Shown here piece by piece: positions 1 to 5,288 of a stretch of 6,761 bases of DNA (its first letter is position 1; every line of letters begins with the position of its first letter). The notes under the pieces are model-generated. The model saw nothing but the letters and a program-made list of their open reading frames with translations. It made no database searches and was not told the origin of the DNA. Source of the stretch: Anaerolineales bacterium (GTDB taxonomy: Bacteria > Chloroflexota > Anaerolineae > Anaerolineales > UBA6663); contig JAGOBN010000225.1 of assembly GCA_017999235.1 (NCBI GenBank), positions 1 through 6,761 of the forward strand. The letters are read 5' to 3'. The translations under genes were made by a program, and so were the position numbers.

Positions 1-914
1 CGGCAGGGCGCGCCCGGCTTCAAGGCCTTGAGCGTCCGCTGATAAATTTCGCGCACTTGCTCATACGCGGCGGCGACATGGTCCGGCGCGTAGCCCAGAC
101 ACCAGGTGCGCGTGAAGTCATAGAAGTAGCCGCCGCCCGGCTCGGCCGGGAAGATATCAAAGACCAGGCTGCGCCCCAGCGCCACCGGCTGGCGCGCCTC
201 GCCGCGCGAGTGCGGCACGCCGGCGTCCCGGCCCTGCGCGAAGATGGTGCCGGCCTCCGCATCCACCACGCCATGTTCCAGCAGTTGGCGGTTAATAAAG
301 GTCTTGACCTCGCCGATCGTCAGGCGCCGGCCGTCGCGTTTAACCAGGTGGCCGCCCTGCGCGCGGTGCGAGGTGAGGAACTCCGCCGTCTCGCCCACCA
401 CGGCCACCGTCTGTTTGCCCACCGCCCGGATGCGCTTGACCTCGGCCGGCTCCTTGGTGGCGGTGGCCTGCTCAAACACCGAATGGCTGTACTCGCCGAC
501 GATCCGCAGACCGGGGTTGAGCTCTTCCAGCGCCTCAAAGAGCGCGTGCGCCGCGCCCTGATCGGTATGACCGAAGACCACCACCGAGCCCTGCACGCCC
601 AGTTCCGTCAGGATCCGGCCATACAGCCGCGCCGCCGCGCGCAGGGCGTCGCCGCCCTCGGCTTTGATCAGATCGCCCAGCCGGTAGTGATCCAGGCTGA
701 CCACGCGCAGGCCGGACTTGGCCGCCTCATCCCGCTCCATGCCGCTGACAAACAGGACCGGCGCCTGGCCTTGCGGCTTCACCAGCAGACTGCGCTCGCC
801 GATCGGCACGCCGTTGGACAGGTAATACATGGGCGGATTATGGGCCGCCGGCCCGGTCACCATCATCGCCGCATAGCCGCGGTCGGCCATCAGTCGATCA
901 AGATCAGATTTCAT
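1..914 (-). CDS. M24 family metallopeptidase, Xaa-Pro aminopeptidase-like (3' end missing)
   Basis: Probably a cytoplasmic di-metal peptidase that removes an N-terminal residue next to proline. The window holds 304 codons from the ATG at 914 to the left edge with no stop; the C-terminal metal ligands (a His and two Glu in this family) lie outside. Residues 1-150 look like the creatinase-type N-terminal domain (MYYLSNGVPIGER, LLVKPQG). The catalytic fold begins near 155 (TKEPAEVKRIRAVG). It shows the active-site His in GVPHSRGEA (H235) and two metal-binding Asp, D253 in VFDIFPAEP and D266 in YFYDFTRTW. These Asp are 13 residues apart, against 11 in the commonest M24 pattern, as in subfamilies with a DIFP-type loop. 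There is no signal peptide. The start is supported by a good Shine-Dalgarno. It is the last visible gene of the minus-strand block, 44 bp after a small helical protein. The family is clear; the exact substrate is not (proline dipeptidase or creatinase-like are alternatives). Confidence 0.88.
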   Translation of the reverse strand, partial: MKSDLDRLMADRGYAAMMVTGPAAHNPPMYYLSNGVPIGERSLLVKPQGQAPVLFVSGMERDEAAKSGLRVVSLDHYRLGDLIKAEGGDALRAAARLYGRILTELGVQGSVVVFGHTDQGAAHALFEALEELNPGLRIVGEYSHSVFEQATATKEPAEVKRIRAVGKQTVAVVGETAEFLTSHRAQGGHLVKRDGRRLTIGEVKTFINRQLLEHGVVDAEAGTIFAQGRDAGVPHSRGEARQPVALGRSLVFDIFPAEPGGGYFYDFTRTWCLGYAPDHVAAAYEQVREIYQRTLKALKPGAPC

Positions 915-919
915 GGAGG

Positions 920-925
920 CTCCTT
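920..925 (-). promoter_or_regulatory. Shine-Dalgarno of the M24 peptidase gene
   Basis: On the minus strand AAGGAG lies 5 nt before the ATG at 914. It is the only strong Shine-Dalgarno among the genes of this window and fixes the start of the peptidase. It suggests this gene is translated independently of the upstream genes even if co-transcribed. Confidence 0.75.
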
Positions 926-935
926 ATAAGCTGGA

Positions 936-951
936 CGGCCGCGCTCGGCCG
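936..951 (-). other. short GC hairpin between the small protein gene and the peptidase gene
   Basis: CGGCCG, a four-base loop and CGGCCG form a perfect 6-bp stem between the stop at 959 and the Shine-Dalgarno at 925. There is no T-run, so it is not a standard intrinsic terminator. It could be a weak processing or stability element, or chance in GC-rich DNA. Confidence 0.25.
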
Positions 952-958
952 GCCCGGG

Positions 959-1219
959 TTATTGCAGCCGCTGCTTCAGCTCATCCCGCTGCTGGGTCAA
1001 CCGCAGGCGCATGACGTGTTCGCCGGCCCATTCCGCGTATTCCACGCGCTCATCCAATTCGGCGTTTTGGAGCCGGGCGTAGAACTCTTCCGAATCCATG
1101 CCAAATTCATCCTCAAAGCGCCGCAGCCGGCGCTCCACCAGCGCCAGGGTTTCCTCCAGGCGCTGGAGATAGGCTTGCAGGGCGGCGTGATCGGTCGCGG
1201 ACGAAGATGGGTCAGTCAT
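959..1219 (-). CDS. small charged helical protein, function unknown (antitoxin-like resemblance)
   Basis: This encodes 86 residues. After a short Ser/Thr-rich N-terminus, residues 12-37 form a charged heptad-like helix (LQAYLQRLEETLALVERRLRRFE). Then comes a compact FGMDSEEFYARL segment (40-50) and a second charged helix at about 64-86. No membrane segment or signal peptide is visible. The pattern F-x(4)-G-M-x-S-x-E-F-Y, followed by an acidic stretch and an E-W pair, recalls small proteins often found beside putative toxins in Cyanobacteria and Chloroflexota. That is a resemblance from memory, and no partner toxin gene is adjacent. The gene starts 35 bp after selA and stops 44 bp before the peptidase gene, which fits one operon. 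No clear Shine-Dalgarno precedes the ATG. Minus-strand position, codon use and spacing support a real gene; its function is unknown. Confidence 0.72.
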   Translation of the reverse strand: MTDPSSSATDHAALQAYLQRLEETLALVERRLRRFEDEFGMDSEEFYARLQNAELDERVEYAEWAGEHVMRLRLTQQRDELKQRLQ

Positions 1220-1254
1220 AGGCGGTCATCGCGAGCGGCGGGGCAGGGCCGGCG

Positions 1255-2586
1255 CTAGGCCGCGCTCAGCGCCGCCGCGACACTCTCCAACAAAGCCGAC
1301 TCTTCAGAATCGGCCACGGTGCGCGGGTCCAGCAGCACCTGGCCCGCCGCCACCCGCGCAATGACGGGCGCGGGTTGGGCGCGCAGCCGGGCCGCCACGG
1401 CATTGGGCGCCTTGACGGTCAACGCCAGCACGCGGGTGGGCAGGGTCTCGCCCGGCAGGCTGCCGCCGCCCACGGTTGAGTCGCCGGCGCTTACCACGCC
1501 GGCCCCCAACGCTTCCCGCCAGCGCTCGGCCCGGCGTTCCAATTCAGCCAGCGGGGCCGCCAGCATGCGCCAGAGCGGGATCTCGCGCACGGCTTCATCT
1601 TTCAGATAATGCGTCAGCGTGGCCGCCAGCGCCGCCAGCGTGACCTTATCGGCGCGCACGGCGCGCGCCAGCGGATGCTTTTTGAGCCGCGCCAGCAGGT
1701 CCGCGCGCCCGACGATGAGGCCGGCCTGCGGCCCGCCCAGCAGCTTATCGCCGGAGAAGGCCACCACCGCCGCGCCGGCCGCGACGGATTCCTGCACCAT
1801 CGGCTCGTGCGCCAGGCCGTAAGCGGCGGTATCCAGCAGCGCCCCGGAGCCGAGGTCATCCACCACCGGCCGGCCCAGCGCGCACAGGTCGGCCAGCGCC
1901 GGCTCGGCCGTGAAACCGATGATCTTGAAATTGGAGTGGTGGGCGCGCAGCACCAGCGCCACCTGCTCATCCAGCGCTTCCTGGAAATCCCGCAGATGGG
2001 TGCGGTTGGTCGTCCCCACTTCGATCAGACGCGCGCCGGACTGCTTCATCACGTCCGGCACCCGGAAGCCGCCGCCGATCTCCACCAACTGCCCGCGCGA
2101 GACCAGCACCCCCCGCCGGCGCGCCAAGGCGGACAGGATCAACAGCAGGGCCGCGGCGGTGTTGTTCACCACCAGCGCCGCTTCGGCCCCGGTTAGGCGC
2201 GTCAACAGGCGTTCGGCGTGGACGGTCCGCGAGCCGCGCTCGCCGCGCGCCAGATCATATTCCAGGGTGGCATAGCCGCCGGCGGCGGCCGTGATGGCGT
2301 CCAGGGCGGAGCGGGAGAGGGGCGCGCGGCCCAGATTGGTGTGCAGGATGACGCCGGAGGCGTTGATCACCGGCCGCAAGGTGGGGGCGGTCAGGGCGGC
2401 CAGCCGCTGGCCGGCCTCGGCCAGGAGGGCCGCGGGGGCCGGGGCGGGGGAAGCGTCGGCCGCGGCCCGCGCCTCCGCCAGAAGCTCGCGCAGCAGCGTG
2501 GTGGTCAGCGGCCGGCCATAGGTCTCGATCAGCGGGCCGGCCTGCCCCAGCAGCTTCTCAACCGCCGGCAGGTCACGCCGACTCAT
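1255..2586 (-). CDS. selA: L-seryl-tRNA(Sec) selenium transferase SelA
   Basis: SelA is a cytoplasmic PLP enzyme that converts Ser-tRNA(Sec) to Sec-tRNA(Sec) using selenophosphate, the last step of bacterial selenocysteine synthesis. The 443 residues are close to the usual 450-465. The N-terminal SelA domain is present (LPAVEKLLGQAG, residues 6-17), then RPVINASGVILHTNLGRAPL (71-90), LEYDLARGERGSR (108-120), VVNNTAAALLL (139-149), SRGQLVEIGGGFRVPDVMKQ (163-182), EVGTTNRTH (189-197) and VDDLGSG (242-248). The PLP lysine is K281 in SGDKLLGGPQAG. The full motif set and the N-terminal domain argue for true SelA over SelA-like aldolase or ammonia-lyase paralogs. The ATG overlaps the end of the upstream membrane-protein gene by 14 bp and has no evident Shine-Dalgarno, so translational coupling is likely. 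No selB, selC (tRNA-Sec) or selD is visible, and none of the window's genes carries an in-frame UGA. Confidence 0.96.
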   Translation of the reverse strand: MSRRDLPAVEKLLGQAGPLIETYGRPLTTTLLRELLAEARAAADASPAPAPAALLAEAGQRLAALTAPTLRPVINASGVILHTNLGRAPLSRSALDAITAAAGGYATLEYDLARGERGSRTVHAERLLTRLTGAEAALVVNNTAAALLLILSALARRRGVLVSRGQLVEIGGGFRVPDVMKQSGARLIEVGTTNRTHLRDFQEALDEQVALVLRAHHSNFKIIGFTAEPALADLCALGRPVVDDLGSGALLDTAAYGLAHEPMVQESVAAGAAVVAFSGDKLLGGPQAGLIVGRADLLARLKKHPLARAVRADKVTLAALAATLTHYLKDEAVREIPLWRMLAAPLAELERRAERWREALGAGVVSAGDSTVGGGSLPGETLPTRVLALTVKAPNAVAARLRAQPAPVIARVAAGQVLLDPRTVADSEESALLESVAAALSAA

Positions 2587-2989
2587 CGGAAGGCTGGTCC
2601 GGCGACCATTCGGCGCGCTCGCGCAGCCGCAGGAACCACTCCACGCCGATCAGGGCCACCGCCAGCAGGGCGACGGTGGCGGAGTTTAGCAGGCTGCTGC
2701 GCTGCAGCCAGGCGCAGGTGGCGCCGAAAAAGCCCACCCACATGGATTGGCGCAGCAGCACGTCGGCCGGCACCGGTCCCGGCGCAAAGCGCCGGTTGAG
2801 GTAGCGCGCAAAGGGCACGGCCGTCCCGGTTAAAGCCATGAGCCATAACACAAAAAAGCCCCAGATCGGCAGCGGGCCGACGCGCGGGTCCACGTTGAAA
2901 ATCAGGCCCACCAGCCCGCCCCAGCCCAGCAGGGCCAGGGTCCAGGCCGCCAGGGTCAAACTTAGGGAATTCGCGGCTTCGTCAGACAC
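2573..2989 (-). CDS. four-helix integral membrane protein, function unknown
   Basis: The product is 138 residues starting from GTG (SDEAANSLSL...). Four hydrophobic segments are visible: about 10-31, 40-62, 80-97 and 101-120. Charged loops follow the second (RYLNRRF, 63-68) and the last (RLRERAEW, 121-128), and the tail is acidic and hydrophilic. The two basic clusters after even-numbered segments predict an N-in, C-in topology. Conserved-looking stretches are LTGTAVPFARYLNRRF and LLRQSMWVGFFGATCAWLQ. I recall similar unnamed proteins in Chloroflexota but assign no function. It is the first gene of the minus-strand block, and its end overlaps the selA start by 14 bp. The nearest -10 box ends 7 nt before the GTG, with no room for a Shine-Dalgarno, so the mRNA is predicted to be leaderless. 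No alternative ATG start lies close downstream. Confidence 0.82.
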   Translation of the reverse strand: MSDEAANSLSLTLAAWTLALLGWGGLVGLIFNVDPRVGPLPIWGFFVLWLMALTGTAVPFARYLNRRFAPGPVPADVLLRQSMWVGFFGATCAWLQRSSLLNSATVALLAVALIGVEWFLRLRERAEWSPDQPSDESA

Positions 2990-2996
2990 GGCGGCG

Positions 2997-3002
2997 ATTA
3001 TA
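2997..3002 (-). promoter_or_regulatory. -10 box of the membrane protein-selA block, predicted leaderless
   Basis: The minus strand reads TATAATCGCCGCC and then the GTG start at 2989. A perfect TATAAT with a 7-nt discriminator puts the transcription start on or one base before the start codon. No good TTGACA-like -35 is seen 16-18 bp upstream. The hexamer sits in one arm of the inverted repeat at 2995-3037. Confidence 0.6.
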
Positions 3003-3026
3003 GCCCAAAGCCCAAACCGATGCCGA

Positions 3027-3035
3027 TGCTATAAT
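3027..3035 (+). promoter_or_regulatory. extended -10 promoter of the ABC-F gene
   Basis: TGCTATAAT is a perfect TATAAT with the TGn extension, which often makes a -35 box unnecessary; none is evident at the expected place. The predicted start near 3042 gives a leader of about 63 nt before the ATG at 3105. Confidence 0.65.
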
Positions 3036-3061
3036 CGTTTCCGCTATCCGCCCCACTGTCC

Positions 3062-3094
3062 ATGTCCGCCGCGCCCGACCCGCGCGGCGGTTGA
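3062..3094 (+). CDS. possible 10-codon leader peptide upstream of the ABC-F gene
   Basis: ATG to TGA encodes MSAAPDPRGG inside the predicted leader; its stop ends 10 nt before the ABC-F ATG and it is in a different frame. Its second half overlaps the hairpin at 3066-3090, so a ribosome translating it would open the stem. The A-P-D-P run is notable because Uup/YfmR-type ABC-F proteins have been linked to relief of proline-dependent stalls. There is no Shine-Dalgarno, and so short a frame can arise by chance, so this is a hypothesis. Confidence 0.25.
   Translation: MSAAPDPRGG
3066..3090 (+). other. perfect 9-bp GC hairpin in the ABC-F leader
   Basis: CCGCCGCGC pairs perfectly with GCGCGGCGG around the loop CCGACCC. 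The stem ends 14 nt before the ATG, where a ribosome would bind. Only two T follow the stem, so it is not a normal terminator. It may limit initiation or act in attenuation. The pairing is certain on paper; the role is inferred. Confidence 0.55.
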
Positions 3095-3104
3095 TTGCAC
3101 CCGC

Positions 3105-5048
3105 ATGTCCCTGCTCGTCGGCCAAGATCTCGCCAAAGCCTATGGCGCCGTGGATATCTTCAGCGGCGTCAGCGTCAGCCTGCCGCATGGCGCGCGCGTG
3201 GCTCTGGTGGGGCCGAATGGCGCCGGCAAGACCACCCTGCTGCGCGTGCTGGCTGGTCTGGACGAGCCCTCGCGCGGCACCGTGCTGCGCGCGCGCGGGG
3301 TGCGGCTGGGCTATCTCCCGCAGGAGGCCACCTTTGAGTCGGGCATGGCCGAGCACACCCTGTGGGAAGAGATGCTGACCGCCGTCGCGGAGCTGCGCGC
3401 CCGCGAAGCCGAACTGGCCCGCCTGGAAGCCGGCCTGACCGACCTGGCCCGCGCCGACCATGCCCTGCTGCTCGAAAAATACGGCCAGCTGCAGCACCAG
3501 TTTGAAAGCGACGGCGGCTACGCCTATGAGGCGCGCATCCGGCGCGTGCTGACCGGCCTGGGCTTCGCGCCCGCCGACCACGCCAAGCCCCTGCGCCAGC
3601 TGTCCGGCGGCCAGAAGACGCGCGCCCTGCTCGGCCGGCTGCTGCTGGAAGAGCCGGACCTGCTGATCCTGGACGAACCCACCAATCACCTGGATTTGCA
3701 GGCGGTGGAGTGGCTGGAGGGCTGGCTGGCGGAGTGGGCGGGCGCCGTGCTGATCGTCTCACACGACCGCTATTTCATGGACCGGGTGGCCGCGCACATT
3801 TGGGCGCTGGAAGCCGCGCCCGGCCAGGCGGCGGCGGCCCTGGCCGAGTACCGCGGCAACTACTCGGCGTACCTGCTGCAACGGGATGAGCGCCGGGCGC
3901 GCGCGCTGGCTGAGTTCGAGACCCAGCAAGCCTTCATCTCCAAAGAGCTGGACTTCATCCGCCGCAACATGGCCGGTCAGAACACGCGCCAAGCCAAAGG
4001 CCGCCTGCGCCGGCTGGAGCGCCTGCTCAACGCGCCGGCCGACGTGGCCCGCAAGCCGGTGGAGACCCAGACCATCAAGCTGCGGCTGGTGAGCGATCTG
4101 CGCTCCGGCGACCGGGTGGTGGAGGCGCATGATCTGGCGGTGGGCTACGCCGACGACGGGCGCGTGCTGTTCCGCGTGCCGGAGCTGCTGCTCTGGCGCG
4201 GCGAGTGCGCGGCCCTGATCGGCCCGAATGGCGCCGGCAAGAGCACGTTCCTCAAGACTCTGCTCGGCCAGGTGCCGCCGCTGGCCGGCGAGGTCAAGCT
4301 GGGCAGCAGCCTCAAGATCGGCTACTTCGCCCAGGCGCACGAGGGCCTGCAGCCGGCGCGCACCGTGCTGCAGGAGATCCAGGCCGCGCGCGAGATGACG
4401 CCGGGCCAGGCGCGCGATTACCTGGGCAAATTCCTGTTCAGCGGCGACGACGCTTTTAAGACCGTCAGCGTGCTCTCCGGCGGGGAACGCGGCCGGCTGG
4501 CCCTGGCCAAGCTGGCCCTGAGCGGCGCCAATCTGCTCCTGCTGGACGAGCCCACCAACCACCTCGATATCCCTTCGCAGGAGATCCTGGAGGCGGTGCT
4601 GGATGATTTCGACGGCACGATTCTGCTGGTCTCGCATGACCGCTATTTGATCGACGACCTGGCGACGCAGATCTGGTCCGTGGACCCGGAAGACGCCCAC
4701 CTGGATCTCTTCGCCGGCAGTTGGAGCGAGTATGCGGTGTGGCGGGAGGAGCAGAAAAGCCAGACGGTCAAGGCCCTGGCCCCCAGCCCCAAGCCCTCGG
4801 CCCCCAAAACCCCGGGGGAGGCCGCCGCGCCGCGGCTCTCCAAGAACGAGGCCCAGAAGCGCGCGGCCAAGGTGGCCGAACTAGAGGCCCTGATCGCGGC
4901 GCTAGAAGCGCGCAAGGGGGCGGTGGCCCAGGCGTTGGACCAGCCCGGATTGGACGTTGGCCGGGCCGGCGTGCTGGGCGCCGAGTACGCGAAGTTGGAG
5001 GGTGAGATCGCGGCCCGGCTGGATGAATGGGCGGCCCTGGCCGAGTAA
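3105..5048 (+). CDS. ABC-F family ATPase, Uup/YfmR-like translation factor
   Basis: A soluble 647-residue protein with two ATPase domains and no membrane segments. Such proteins bind the ribosomal E site and help stalled or idle ribosomes; some give antibiotic resistance. Domain 1 has Walker A GPNGAGKTT (36-44), signature LSGGQKTR (166-173), Walker B LLILDEPTNHLD (186-197) and H-loop H220. The interdomain tRNA-interacting linker spans about 246-310 (YRGNYSAYLLQRDERRARA, ELDFIRRNMAGQNTRQAKGR). Domain 2 has GPNGAGKST (373-381), LSGGERGR (457-464), LLLLDEPTNHLD (477-488) and H511. A Pro/Ala/Lys linker (557-575) leads to a coiled-coil hairpin (577-647), as in Uup and YfmR. All catalytic residues are intact. 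The ATG at 3105 starts the first ATPase domain directly; the frame is open further back, but that stretch contains the promoter and overlaps the opposite gene. There is no clear Shine-Dalgarno. The last 12 codons lie in a 52-bp tandem repeat. A housekeeping role is more likely than resistance. Confidence 0.94.
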   Translation: MSLLVGQDLAKAYGAVDIFSGVSVSLPHGARVALVGPNGAGKTTLLRVLAGLDEPSRGTVLRARGVRLGYLPQEATFESGMAEHTLWEEMLTAVAELRAREAELARLEAGLTDLARADHALLLEKYGQLQHQFESDGGYAYEARIRRVLTGLGFAPADHAKPLRQLSGGQKTRALLGRLLLEEPDLLILDEPTNHLDLQAVEWLEGWLAEWAGAVLIVSHDRYFMDRVAAHIWALEAAPGQAAAALAEYRGNYSAYLLQRDERRARALAEFETQQAFISKELDFIRRNMAGQNTRQAKGRLRRLERLLNAPADVARKPVETQTIKLRLVSDLRSGDRVVEAHDLAVGYADDGRVLFRVPELLLWRGECAALIGPNGAGKSTFLKTLLGQVPPLAGEVKLGSSLKIGYFAQAHEGLQPARTVLQEIQAAREMTPGQARDYLGKFLFSGDDAFKTVSVLSGGERGRLALAKLALSGANLLLLDEPTNHLDIPSQEILEAVLDDFDGTILLVSHDRYLIDDLATQIWSVDPEDAHLDLFAGSWSEYAVWREEQKSQTVKALAPSPKPSAPKTPGEAAAPRLSKNEAQKRAAKVAELEALIAALEARKGAVAQALDQPGLDVGRAGVLGAEYAKLEGEIAARLDEWAALAE

Positions 5049-5149
5049 CTCCCGATGCCGGGCGGCCCGGCTGGATGAATGGGCGGCCCTGGCCGAGTAA
5101 CTCCCGATGCCGGGCGGCCCGGCTGGATGAATGGGCGGCCCTGGCCGAG
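5010..5149 (+). repeat. 52-bp tandem repeat, 2.7 copies, spanning the ABC-F stop codon
   Basis: Copies begin at 5011 and 5063, with a partial third at 5115-5149. A 35-bp core (begins CGGCCCGGCTGG, ends CTGGCCGAG) occurs three times without mismatch, separated by two identical 17-bp pieces, TAACTCCCGATGCCGGG. Copy 1 encodes the last 12 residues (AARLDEWAALAE) and stop of the ABC-F protein. Copy 3 departs from the unit at 5150, where C replaces the T of the stop codon. Each junction forms a GCCGGG/CCCGGC hairpin (5057-5071 and 5109-5123) without a T-run. The unit is not a multiple of three. Perfect identity suggests recent slippage, or an assembly artefact. Confidence 0.93.
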
Positions 5150-5168
5150 CAACCGCACCCCGGCCGTT

Positions 5169-5177
5169 TGTTATAAT
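5169..5177 (+). promoter_or_regulatory. extended -10 promoter of the LCP gene
   Basis: TGTTATAAT carries a TGn extension and a perfect TATAAT followed by CG, as at the other two -10 boxes. No good -35 is visible; its expected place (about 5149-5154) falls exactly at the end of the tandem repeat. A start near 5184 leaves a leader of about 105 nt, in which I see no RNA motif and no other start codon in the LCP frame. Confidence 0.62.
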
Positions 5178-5288
5178 CGTCTTAGGCCAGGAACTTGCAC
5201 AGCCTTATTCTCGTCTAAGGGACGGCGTTTTGTTACGTCTACCTACACTGCCGGCTGGCCGGGTTCTTGGTTCCAGGACACAGATTTT

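Larger units (their letters stand above)
2995..3037. repeat. inverted repeat carrying two divergent -10 boxes, with internal tandem repeats
   Basis: CGATTATAGC (2995-3004) and GCTATAATCG (3028-3037) are perfect inverted 10-bp arms around centre 3016. Between the hexamers, AGCCCAA occurs twice in tandem (3002-3015), followed by one base and then CCGATG twice in tandem (3017-3028). Each arm contains a TATAAT facing outward. The spacing means that polymerase bound at one box would cover the other. The direct repeats could be operator half-sites, but no known regulator motif is recognised. Confidence 0.7.

Noticed and set aside
57..929. 290-codon open frame on the plus strand
   Set aside because: It is the antisense of the M24 peptidase gene, which has clear motifs and a Shine-Dalgarno; its own translation is Arg/His/Gln-rich with no domain.
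1609..2196. 195-codon open frame on the plus strand inside selA
   Set aside because: Antisense shadow caused by high GC; low-complexity Arg/Gln/His translation, while selA is certain.
2838..3104. N-terminal extension of the ABC-F frame
   Set aside because: The extra 89 codons overlap the opposite membrane-protein gene and span the promoter; the translation is unlike the family, which starts at MSLLVGQDL.
2990..3104. tRNA-Sec (selC) near selA
   Set aside because: No cloverleaf, T-arm GGTTC-type sequence or long variable arm is found; the region is a promoter and leader.
3759..4700. 313-codon open frame on the minus strand inside the ABC-F gene
   Set aside because: Antisense of a gene with complete ABC motifs; no recognisable domain and no start signal.
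5057..5123. GC hairpins as intrinsic terminators of the ABC-F gene
   Set aside because: Six-bp stems with 3-nt loops and no following T-run; not a standard terminator.
5010..5149. CRISPR-like array
   Set aside because: The two 17-bp pieces between the repeats are identical, and copy 1 is part of a coding sequence; this is a simple tandem repeat.
5079..5288. N-terminal extension of the LCP frame
   Set aside because: The extra 70 codons start in the tandem repeat and run through the -10 box; the basic N-terminus and membrane anchor begin properly at 5289.
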